IMG/VR virus record: IMGVR_UViG_3300028030_000012
Coordinates: 1 to 64,000 of that record
Reading direction: 5' to 3' (one strand)
DNA length: 64,000 bases
DNA from: a virus
The position numbers and the translations under genes were made by a program. The number at the start of each line of letters is the position of its first letter. Position 1 is the stretch's first letter. The notes under the pieces were generated by a model. It searched no databases, had not been told where the DNA came from, and saw only the letters and a program-made list of their open reading frames with translations. Below are positions 31,846-39,703 of this stretch, in pieces.

Positions 31846-34800
31846 ATGAAAGCTGAGTTAAAAGTAACAAAGAACAGTAATAAATTTAGAAAACCTGCAT
31901 TACACTATCAAAAATATGACCAGTATTTGTTTGCTCCACAAGGCACTTCAGAATATGTAAAATACTGGTCTACAGAATATGATAGGTGTAAATTTGGTTA
32001 TACAGCTGAGGATGGTGATTTCATCCCCGGCTATTTTTATTTCTACTTGAATTACTTTCCTATTAGTCTGATTAAAGAGGTTGAGGTAGAAATAGGGGTA
32101 GGTAAAACAAGTAGGAGGGCTTCGGCTATACGGGACTTTCCTAGTTTTTATGATTATGACAGGTTTTTCTTTGAGTCTATAGAGAATTGTGAAGAGGAGG
32201 GCAAACACCTTATAGTTCTAAAAGCTCGTCGTAAAGGGTATAGTTACAAAATAGCTTCAATGTTATTACGCAACTATTATTTTTTTAGAGGTTCTAAAGG
32301 ATTTGCCCTAGCTGCAGAGGCAGAGTTTTTAGTAAAGGACGGTATTCTAACTAAGACTTGGGATGGCATGGACTTTTTAGATCAGCATACCGCTTGGTTT
32401 AAAAAAAGGCAAGTTAAGAATACTATGATGTGGCGTAGAGCCTCTTTCTTACAAAAAGATGACACTGGTGTAGATATTGAAATAGGCTACAAGTCTGAGA
32501 TAATGGGGGTTACTTTAAAGAATGATCCTCAGAAAGCTAGGGGTAAAGGCGGCCGGCTTATTATATTTGAAGAGGCTGGTAAGTTTAGAAACCTATTACA
32601 AGTATGGCAAATTGCGAGACCCTCTGTAGAACAAGGCTCTTTTGTACAAGGGACAATGATTGGTTTTGGATGTACGTTAGCGGGTACAAAGCTTTATACC
32701 AAAGAGGGTAGGTTAGTTAATGTAGAAGATTTAAAAATAGAGAGTGGGACTATAGGTTATAATGGATATTCTCATGAGAAGGAAGATATTGTAGGTACCC
32801 TTTTTAGTTTTAAAAAACAGAGTTATAAAATTACATTGAATTCTGGTAGGTTTATAGAATGTAGTTATGACCATCCTATGCTATTCAGTAAAAGGGATTT
32901 ACAAGAGAGAGTGCCTGGGTTTAGAGGAGAAGGGCTGAGGCGTAAAAAAGTAAAATGGGCAAAAACTGAAGATTTAAAAATAGGGGATCAATTAGCTGTT
33001 TTAGAAGAATTTCCTTTTGAATCAAATAAAGAAATGTGGGAACCTCGTTTTATAGGGTTACTTATTGGAGATGGTTCTTATGGTTATAATAAAACACCAG
33101 TACTATCTAATGCTGATGAAGAAGTTAATTCTTTTATAGATGATAGATTTAACACAGTAATAGAAAAATCTTATATTACAAAAGATGGTAGACTATATAG
33201 AGAAACTAGAATAAAAGGAATTACTAAAAAATTACGGGGACTAGGGATCTATGGGCAAACTAAAAATAGAAAAGCTTTTCCCATTGATATACATTCTTAT
33301 TCTGAAAATACTGTTACAGAAATATTAAGTGGGTTTTTTGATGCTGATGGGTATATTTATCAAACAAAAACAGGGCGTATTAGAATTAATTTTTCTTCTT
33401 CTTTTGATTTACTATTAGAAGTGCTTTATTTATTACAAAGATTGGGTATACATGGTAAAATACATTTTATAAAAGATGAAAGAAAAAATAGAAAAATAAA
33501 AAGTAATGGGGGGTACTATAGACTTTCTATAGAAGATCTTAAGAGTTTACTTGTATTTTCTACTAAAATAATTTCACTTATTAATAGGAAACAAACCCTT
33601 TTAAATAAAATAGTTGGGTATGCATCTGTACATGAAAGTTCCTTAAGTAAATATATTTCTGGTATAAGATTCGAAAGGATTGTAAAAATAGAAGATTTAG
33701 GGGAACAGCCTGTTTATAATTTGCAAACTTCGAACACTCATACCTATATCGCTAATGGTATTGTAACTAAAAACACAGGGGGTGAGGAAGGCGAAGATTT
33801 TGATGGTCTTAAAGAATTGTTTGAGAGGCCTAAAGCATACAATTGTTTAGAGTTAGATAATATATGGGATGAGGAAAATATTGGTCAAAAGGTAGGATTC
33901 TTTGTACCACAGTATGCTAACTTAGAAGGGGAATATTATAATGAGGATGATAAGGATGACCCTTTAAATGGAGAGCCCTTTATGGATGATCAAGGTAATA
34001 CTAGAACTTTAGTAGCTAAGAAGTATGTGCTATTACAAAGGTCAAAAGTAATAAAGAATGCTTCAGATAGACGTGCTATAGATAGGCATATTGCTGAGCA
34101 GCCTATAATACCTGCAGAAGCCCTACTTGATTTAAGTTCTAATATATTCCCTAAAGCTGATTTGCAAAGGCATTTAGCTCATATAAGGAATGACGAAAAG
34201 TTACGTCAGTTTAAACAAGTGGGAGATTTATATTTTGATAATGAAGGTATTATAAAGTGGATGCCTGTAGAAGCTGATAAAGCTAAAGATATTATAAGGT
34301 ATCGTTTAGATCCGCAAGACGACCCTAAGGGTCAAATAGTAATATGGGAACACCCTATGAAAGCCCCTCCTTGGGGCTTATATATAGCAGGCTGTCTTAC
34401 TCCAGGTGAGAAAGTAAATACTTCAGAAGGATTAAAGAATGTGGAGGATGTAACACTAGAAGATAAACTCATAAATAAAGAAGGGGAAGAAGTCGAAATA
34501 AATACTTTATTAAGATATGAAAAAGTAAACGAACCTACTTATAAAGTGCATATGTATAATGTGGATAGGCCTACTAATTATACACAAGAACATCCTTTAT
34601 ATGTAGCAGATATTCCTGAAGGTAAGTTCGATTTTATAAGGGCAGAAGAAGTTGAAAAAGGCATGTGGACTAAAGCTCCTAATTATTATAAAATAAATTC
34701 TAAAGAGATTGATACTACTATTTGGGATAATTATAAAACTAGAAATACAAAAGATACTAATCCTTTGTTAGATGAAGATTTTTGGTGGTTTGTAGGACAT

Positions 34801-36180
34801 TGGTTAGGAGACGGGTTCAATCATAAACAAGGGAGAAATTATACTATTTACAATTCTTTCGGTAAAAAAGAAACTGATTATATAGACAAGTATAAAAGAA
34901 TTGTTAAAGAACTTTTTAATAGAAATCCTAATCCCAAAGTTCAAAATGGATCTGGTACGCATAAGTTTGAATTTAAACAATTATTCTTATTCTTAGAAGA
35001 TAATTTTGGTAAATATGCCGATGGTAAGTATATTTCTGAATGGGTTAAGTATATACCTGAAGAATATAAACTTCAATTAGTTTTAGGATATTTAGATTCT
35101 GACGGATCTGTTTATTTAGATAACAATAGAATAGTTAGTAGTTTTAAAAGTATTAATAGAAAATTACTTTATGATATACAAGACATTTTATTTTCGGTAG
35201 GAATTGTATCTAGTTTTCATTTGTCTGAAAAGAAAGGGAAATACAATATTAAGGGGAAAATTGGAAATAGAAAAGAAAGTTATCGTTTAAGAGTGAATCA
35301 GACAAATACTGTAAAATTATATAATTTATACAATTCTTTATACAATAGTAGAAAATTAAAGTTGATAGGAGTTAATAAAAACGGAATAAATTTTGTTAAA
35401 AGCAGAGGTTGTCAAATGTCTGAGGATTTAACTTATATTTACATTAAAATAAAAAATATAGAAGTGTCTACATATTCGGGTACCGTTTATAATTTTGATT
35501 GTAAAACACACAGTTTTATATGTCAGTACTTCTCGGGACATAACTGTGACCCCTATGATCACGATAAATCAGGGACTAATTCTTTAGGTTCTACTTTTAT
35601 ATTTAAACGAATACAGAGTTTTGAAGAATATTATGATATGCCTGTAGCAGAGTATACTGGTAGGCCGGATACTGCAGCAGAATATTATGAGAATGTTCGT
35701 AAATTACTTATGTATTATAATGCTACTTTATTATATGAAAATGAGAAGAAAGGTTTATTCTTTTATTTTGAAAAAGTAAACGCCACTTATTTATTAGCAG
35801 ACCAGCCTAATGATTTAATAGGAGATATTGTAAAAGATAGTAAAGTAGACAGGAAAAAAGGAATCCATATGTCTCAGTTTATTAAGGACTGGGGAGAGGG
35901 TGCAATAAGGGACTGGTTAGTCGAAGAGTTTGCCCCAGGTAAAAAGAATCTTACCAAAATAATGTCGGAACCTTTATTAGAGGAACTCATAGCCTACAAT
36001 GATAAAGGTAATTTCGATAGGGTAATGGCATTCATGTTGGTCATGATGTACCGACAACAACTGCATAAGTTGCATGTTAAGAAAAATCGTTTGGAAAATA
36101 AAAAGCGCTTGTTATTTCCTGATGGTTTATTTACAGGCTATGATGATGAGGAAAATTATACGTATAACATTTCAATTTAA
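31846..36180 (+). CDS. Terminase large subunit with two inteins
   Basis: 1444-aa precursor. Removing inteins 276-643 and 850-1233 leaves a 692-aa terminase. The ATPase has Walker A-like ARRKGYSYK (127-135) and Walker B LIIFEEAG (238-245). The coupling motif reads GFG|TGG and is split by intein 1. The RNase H-like nuclease begins YIAG|CDPYDHD, split by intein 2 directly before its first aspartate block, and continues with a YENEKKG segment carrying the second acidic site. Role: ATP-driven DNA packaging and genome cutting. Both inserts are in frame, so activity depends on protein splicing. Confidence 0.92.
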   Translation: MKAELKVTKNSNKFRKPALHYQKYDQYLFAPQGTSEYVKYWSTEYDRCKFGYTAEDGDFIPGYFYFYLNYFPISLIKEVEVEIGVGKTSRRASAIRDFPSFYDYDRFFFESIENCEEEGKHLIVLKARRKGYSYKIASMLLRNYYFFRGSKGFALAAEAEFLVKDGILTKTWDGMDFLDQHTAWFKKRQVKNTMMWRRASFLQKDDTGVDIEIGYKSEIMGVTLKNDPQKARGKGGRLIIFEEAGKFRNLLQVWQIARPSVEQGSFVQGTMIGFGCTLAGTKLYTKEGRLVNVEDLKIESGTIGYNGYSHEKEDIVGTLFSFKKQSYKITLNSGRFIECSYDHPMLFSKRDLQERVPGFRGEGLRRKKVKWAKTEDLKIGDQLAVLEEFPFESNKEMWEPRFIGLLIGDGSYGYNKTPVLSNADEEVNSFIDDRFNTVIEKSYITKDGRLYRETRIKGITKKLRGLGIYGQTKNRKAFPIDIHSYSENTVTEILSGFFDADGYIYQTKTGRIRINFSSSFDLLLEVLYLLQRLGIHGKIHFIKDERKNRKIKSNGGYYRLSIEDLKSLLVFSTKIISLINRKQTLLNKIVGYASVHESSLSKYISGIRFERIVKIEDLGEQPVYNLQTSNTHTYIANGIVTKNTGGEEGEDFDGLKELFERPKAYNCLELDNIWDEENIGQKVGFFVPQYANLEGEYYNEDDKDDPLNGEPFMDDQGNTRTLVAKKYVLLQRSKVIKNASDRRAIDRHIAEQPIIPAEALLDLSSNIFPKADLQRHLAHIRNDEKLRQFKQVGDLYFDNEGIIKWMPVEADKAKDIIRYRLDPQDDPKGQIVIWEHPMKAPPWGLYIAGCLTPGEKVNTSEGLKNVEDVTLEDKLINKEGEEVEINTLLRYEKVNEPTYKVHMYNVDRPTNYTQEHPLYVADIPEGKFDFIRAEEVEKGMWTKAPNYYKINSKEIDTTIWDNYKTRNTKDTNPLLDEDFWWFVGHWLGDGFNHKQGRNYTIYNSFGKKETDYIDKYKRIVKELFNRNPNPKVQNGSGTHKFEFKQLFLFLEDNFGKYADGKYISEWVKYIPEEYKLQLVLGYLDSDGSVYLDNNRIVSSFKSINRKLLYDIQDILFSVGIVSSFHLSEKKGKYNIKGKIGNRKESYRLRVNQTNTVKLYNLYNSLYNSRKLKLIGVNKNGINFVKSRGCQMSEDLTYIYIKIKNIEVSTYSGTVYNFDCKTHSFICQYFSGHNCDPYDHDKSGTNSLGSTFIFKRIQSFEEYYDMPVAEYTGRPDTAAEYYENVRKLLMYYNATLLYENEKKGLFFYFEKVNATYLLADQPNDLIGDIVKDSKVDRKKGIHMSQFIKDWGEGAIRDWLVEEFAPGKKNLTKIMSEPLLEELIAYNDKGNFDRVMAFMLVMMYRQQLHKLHVKKNRLENKKRLLFPDGLFTGYDDEENYTYNISI
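32671..33774 (+). other. Intein 1 (LAGLIDADG) in TerL
   Basis: 368 aa. Starts with Cys276 (CTLAGTKLYTKEGRLVNVED, block A). Block B is CSYDHPML. Endonuclease blocks LLIGDGSYG and GFFDADGYIY follow, and the C-terminal HTYIANGIVTKN precedes Thr as the +1 residue. The penultimate residue is Lys rather than His, a non-canonical but tolerated variant. The insertion point is inside the terminase coupling motif (GFG|TGG). Confidence 0.9.
34393..35544 (+). other. Intein 2 (LAGLIDADG) in TerL
   Basis: 384 aa. Starts with Cys850 (CLTPGEKVNTSEGLKNVED). Block B is TQEHPLYV, the endonuclease blocks are VGHWLGDGF and LGYLDSDGSVY, and the canonical C-terminus is SGHN followed by Cys as +1. It is inserted immediately before the DPYDHD nuclease active-site motif. 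All splice-junction residues are canonical, and both acidic DOD residues appear intact. Confidence 0.93.
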
Positions 36181-36184
36181 TAAA

Positions 36185-38533
36185 ATGGCATCATCTTACA
36201 ATCCTGAGAGCAGTGTGGTACCTTACCAAATGCTTTCGCTAAGGGAGAAAAATGAAAAATGGAAAAAGGCCAGTGTAGACGCTTTTATATCAAAGTTCTA
36301 TTTTGGAAATAATAATACTGCTGGTCGTAAGCAGCAAATGAAAATATCCTATGATTTATACAATGGGATATTTGATGAGAAGGATCTTAAATATGTTACA
36401 GATCCTTATAAAGTTAATGATAGTTTCCCAGCTTCATTGCAGAATTTTAATATTATCAAGCCTAAAATAGACTTGTTAATGGGAGAAGAAACTAAAAGGC
36501 CTTTTTCTCTTAGGGTAGCCCAGACTGATGGGGAAGCCACTACGAAATTTCAGTCTAAACATAAAGAACTTTTAATAGCTACTTTATCGGATATATTAGG
36601 GGAAGGGGATTCTGACGCTCCTCTTACAGAAGAAGAGATGGATAAACTACTTTCAGTTGGGGACTACATGTCTAAAGATTATTCAGATATATCTGAGACT
36701 ACTGCTTTTCATACTTTAAATTATTTGAAGGAAAAAGAAAATTTAAAATATAAATTTATGGAGGGCTTCCATGATTTGATTTGTGCAAGTATGGAGGTTT
36801 ATTATACAGGCCAGTTAAATGGGGAGCCTATTGCTGAGCGTGTTAACCCTCTATTTTTTAGTTTTGACTATAGTCCAGAAGTTCAGTTTATAGAGGATGG
36901 GGAATGGGCAGTTAGAAGATTGCGCATGACCCCTGCAGCTATTTATGATCGTTTTTATGATATAATGGACGAGTCTGATTTAAAGGAGCTTACTTTAAGG
37001 CATAGTCAATCGGGTTATGAGAGTAAAGGAAATAGCAGGGAATATAATCATATAAGATGGAGAAATATTTCTGTAGATGGAAACGATAGCTGTGATGCCT
37101 TTACAGGCAATACTATAGATGTGTGGCATGCCACTTGGAAGTCTTATAAGAAAGTGGGGTTTCTGGCTTATTTAGACGAGAATGGGGAACCTCAAGAAGA
37201 AGTTGTAGATGAGACCTATAAGGTACAAGAAAATGAAGAGGTTACTTGGGACTGGGTTTTAGAAGTTTGGGAAGGCTATAGAATAGGTGACGGTATATAT
37301 GTAGGAATAAGGCCTATACCGGAACAATCTGTATCTATAGATAATCCTAATGGTAATAAATTACCCTATGTAGGTGTTGTCTATAATAATAACAATACAG
37401 CCCCTAAGTCTTTAGTAGAGACTATGAAGCCTTTACAGTATATGTATATTGTAATATGGTATCGGCTAGAGTTAGCTATTGCAAGAGATAAGGGCAAAAT
37501 TATAAACATGGATGTTACTCAAATACCTAAATCAATGGGTGTAGATGTTAATAAATGGCTTCATTATTTATCCTCAGCTGGTGTAAATCTTATTAATCCT
37601 TATGAAGAAGGATGGGATGTGCCAGGTAGAGAAGGGGGGAAAGCCTCTCAATTCAACCAATTTAGTCAAGTGGATCTTACGATGTCTTCAGTTATTTCTG
37701 AATATATAGGCCTCATGGATAAGATAGAGGATATGATGGGAGAAATTTCAGGGGTATCCAGACAGCGTCAAGGGCAGGTACAGTCTAATGAACTTGTAGG
37801 CAATGTACAGCAAACGATAACGCAGTCATCTCATATCACAGAACCTTTGTTTTTTGCGCATATGCAAGTTAAAAAAAGAGTTTTATCAAACCTGTTAAAT
37901 ATTGCTAAAAATGTGTGGCACAAGTCTGGCAAAGAAAAACTAAACTACATCTACGATGACGTTACAAGGGTATTTTTAGATATTACAGATGATTTTGTGT
38001 ATGCGGATCATACTATATTTGTAACCGACAGTACAGAGGAGAATAGAAACTTAGAGATGATTAAAAATCTTTACCAACCTGCTATGCAGAATGGGGCTTC
38101 ACTATCAGAAATTGCTGAGATTATGGCGTCTAACAATCTTACAGATATTAAAAATAAACTTAAAAAATTAGAAATGGATAGGGCTAAGCAGGAACAGCAA
38201 CAGCAACAGCAGCAACAACAATCTCTTATGGAAATAGAGAAGATGCGCAAGGAAGCTGAGGATAACAAGCTAAAATTAGAAATGAATAAGTTAGAAGTAA
38301 CAGAGAGGGATTCTATTCGGGATTCTGAAACTTCTATAGAAGTAGCTTTGATTGGGGCAGACTCTAAAGAAGTTTTAGAAGTGCATAAGAATAGAATTGC
38401 TCAAGATAAAGTGGATAAAGAGACATCAGTGAAAAGAGAAGAATTAGAGGAACAACGAAGATCTAATCAATCTATTGAAGAAATTAAAAGAATGGAGGCT
38501 AGAAATAAAGCCAAACAAAAAACAATAAACTAG
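36185..38533 (+). CDS. Portal protein
   Basis: 782 aa from ATG 36185, five nt after the TerL stop. The longer in-frame start at 36074 would overlap TerL and is rejected. The protein begins with a helical clip/stem-like region and contains NFNIIKPKIDLLMGEETKRPF, a portal hallmark. The middle has ISGVSRQRQGQVQSNE, and a Gln-rich coiled-coil C-terminus (about 655-782, with nine consecutive Gln) resembles the barrel helices. Role: dodecameric DNA channel at the head vertex. Position TerL-portal-scaffold-capsid is canonical. Confidence 0.8.
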   Translation: MASSYNPESSVVPYQMLSLREKNEKWKKASVDAFISKFYFGNNNTAGRKQQMKISYDLYNGIFDEKDLKYVTDPYKVNDSFPASLQNFNIIKPKIDLLMGEETKRPFSLRVAQTDGEATTKFQSKHKELLIATLSDILGEGDSDAPLTEEEMDKLLSVGDYMSKDYSDISETTAFHTLNYLKEKENLKYKFMEGFHDLICASMEVYYTGQLNGEPIAERVNPLFFSFDYSPEVQFIEDGEWAVRRLRMTPAAIYDRFYDIMDESDLKELTLRHSQSGYESKGNSREYNHIRWRNISVDGNDSCDAFTGNTIDVWHATWKSYKKVGFLAYLDENGEPQEEVVDETYKVQENEEVTWDWVLEVWEGYRIGDGIYVGIRPIPEQSVSIDNPNGNKLPYVGVVYNNNNTAPKSLVETMKPLQYMYIVIWYRLELAIARDKGKIINMDVTQIPKSMGVDVNKWLHYLSSAGVNLINPYEEGWDVPGREGGKASQFNQFSQVDLTMSSVISEYIGLMDKIEDMMGEISGVSRQRQGQVQSNELVGNVQQTITQSSHITEPLFFAHMQVKKRVLSNLLNIAKNVWHKSGKEKLNYIYDDVTRVFLDITDDFVYADHTIFVTDSTEENRNLEMIKNLYQPAMQNGASLSEIAEIMASNNLTDIKNKLKKLEMDRAKQEQQQQQQQQQSLMEIEKMRKEAEDNKLKLEMNKLEVTERDSIRDSETSIEVALIGADSKEVLEVHKNRIAQDKVDKETSVKREELEEQRRSNQSIEEIKRMEARNKAKQKTIN

Positions 38534-38540
38534 TTAAACT

Positions 38541-39686
38541 ATGAAAGAAGATATATTTGGTGGGTTTTCAGCAGTGGCCCAAAGCATCTCGGATAGAACA
38601 AATTCGATAGAGGCAGAATCGGAAGGAGGAGAGGAGCTTCCTACCGCTGAAGAAATAGCTGCTAATCTTAAATTAGAGGAAGAGGCTGAGCAATTAGGTA
38701 AAGAAGGGACTGATGAAATTCCTTTTAGAGAGGATCCAAGTGACGAAGAGGATGGGGAGGATGACGAAGATGACGAAGACCCAAAAGGGGGTAGTGGAAG
38801 TGAAGGCGATTCTGACCCAGATTTAGGTACTAATTTTGGGGAGGCTGAGCCTGATTTAGCTGCTTATCTGCAGGACCGACTATTTGAAGGATTTGGTTTT
38901 GAGAAGGGGGAGGAAGAGTTTAAAAGTGTAGAAGATGTTATAGATTTTGTTAAAAAGGTAGTTGATGAGAATTCTAAGCCTTCTTATGCAGACGAGACTC
39001 TTGCTTTAGCAGATGAATATGTTAAAGAAGGTGGTAAATTAGAGGAGTTTTTAGAGACTGTTAAAGGCGGTGTAAACCCTGCCACAATTGATATAGATTC
39101 TTATAAAGATCAGAAAAGTGTTATTACAGAACTTTTAAAAACGAAAGGATATTCCGAAGCTAAGATAACTAGAGCTATAGATAGGTATGAAGATGCGGGT
39201 GTTTTAAAGGAAGAGGCTGAAGACGCTTTAGAAATGATAGAGGAGGCTAAAGAAGGAATTGCAGAAAAGCTATTAGAACAGCAAAGAATAGACAATGATG
39301 CCCAAATAAAGAAACAACAAAAATACGTAGGTGACGTAAAGAAAGAAATAGAAGGTCTGAAGGACGTTAGGGGTATAACTCTTACTAAAAGAGAGAAAAA
39401 AGATCTCTTTGATTATATATTTAAACCCACTCGTTCCGGGAAGACTAAGTACCAAGAGGATTATGTGAAATCTCAACGTAACATGATTGAGTCTGCTTTC
39501 TTCACTATGAAGGGCGACACTCTAGTACAAAAGGTTCAGAAGAAAGCAACTTCTGAAGCTGCTAGTAGACTAAAAAAGAGGCTCGCAAATAAAGGCTTAC
39601 GTGTAAGAAATGAAAGTGGCCAAGGAGGTAATACAGTTTCTGATATTTGGGATATGGCTAGCAGTCAATTGAGAAATCCTTTTTAA
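38541..39686 (+). CDS. Acidic scaffold-like protein
   Basis: 381 aa. Residues 50-100 are extremely acidic with DEEDGEDDEDDED-type runs. The rest is helical and charged, ending in a basic segment (ASRLKKRLANKGLRVRN), the usual organisation of internal scaffolds whose basic C-terminus binds the capsid. It lies between portal and capsid genes. No protease catalytic triad is visible. Confidence 0.6.
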   Translation: MKEDIFGGFSAVAQSISDRTNSIEAESEGGEELPTAEEIAANLKLEEEAEQLGKEGTDEIPFREDPSDEEDGEDDEDDEDPKGGSGSEGDSDPDLGTNFGEAEPDLAAYLQDRLFEGFGFEKGEEEFKSVEDVIDFVKKVVDENSKPSYADETLALADEYVKEGGKLEEFLETVKGGVNPATIDIDSYKDQKSVITELLKTKGYSEAKITRAIDRYEDAGVLKEEAEDALEMIEEAKEGIAEKLLEQQRIDNDAQIKKQQKYVGDVKKEIEGLKDVRGITLTKREKKDLFDYIFKPTRSGKTKYQEDYVKSQRNMIESAFFTMKGDTLVQKVQKKATSEAASRLKKRLANKGLRVRNESGQGGNTVSDIWDMASSQLRNPF

Positions 39687-39703
39687 ACTAAAAACTAATT
39701 TAA

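Noticed and set aside
31948-32208. 86-aa minus-strand ORF within TerL
   Set aside because: Antisense shadow of the strongly conserved terminase ATPase region.
36074-36184. Longer N-terminus for the portal gene
   Set aside because: It would overlap the TerL end by 107 nt, and the extra residues look unlike a portal. ATG 36185 follows the TerL stop by 5 nt.
38195-38222. CAG/CAA repeat as a mobile or unstable element
   Set aside because: It is in frame and encodes a glutamine run in the portal C-terminal coiled coil, which is common in this protein class.
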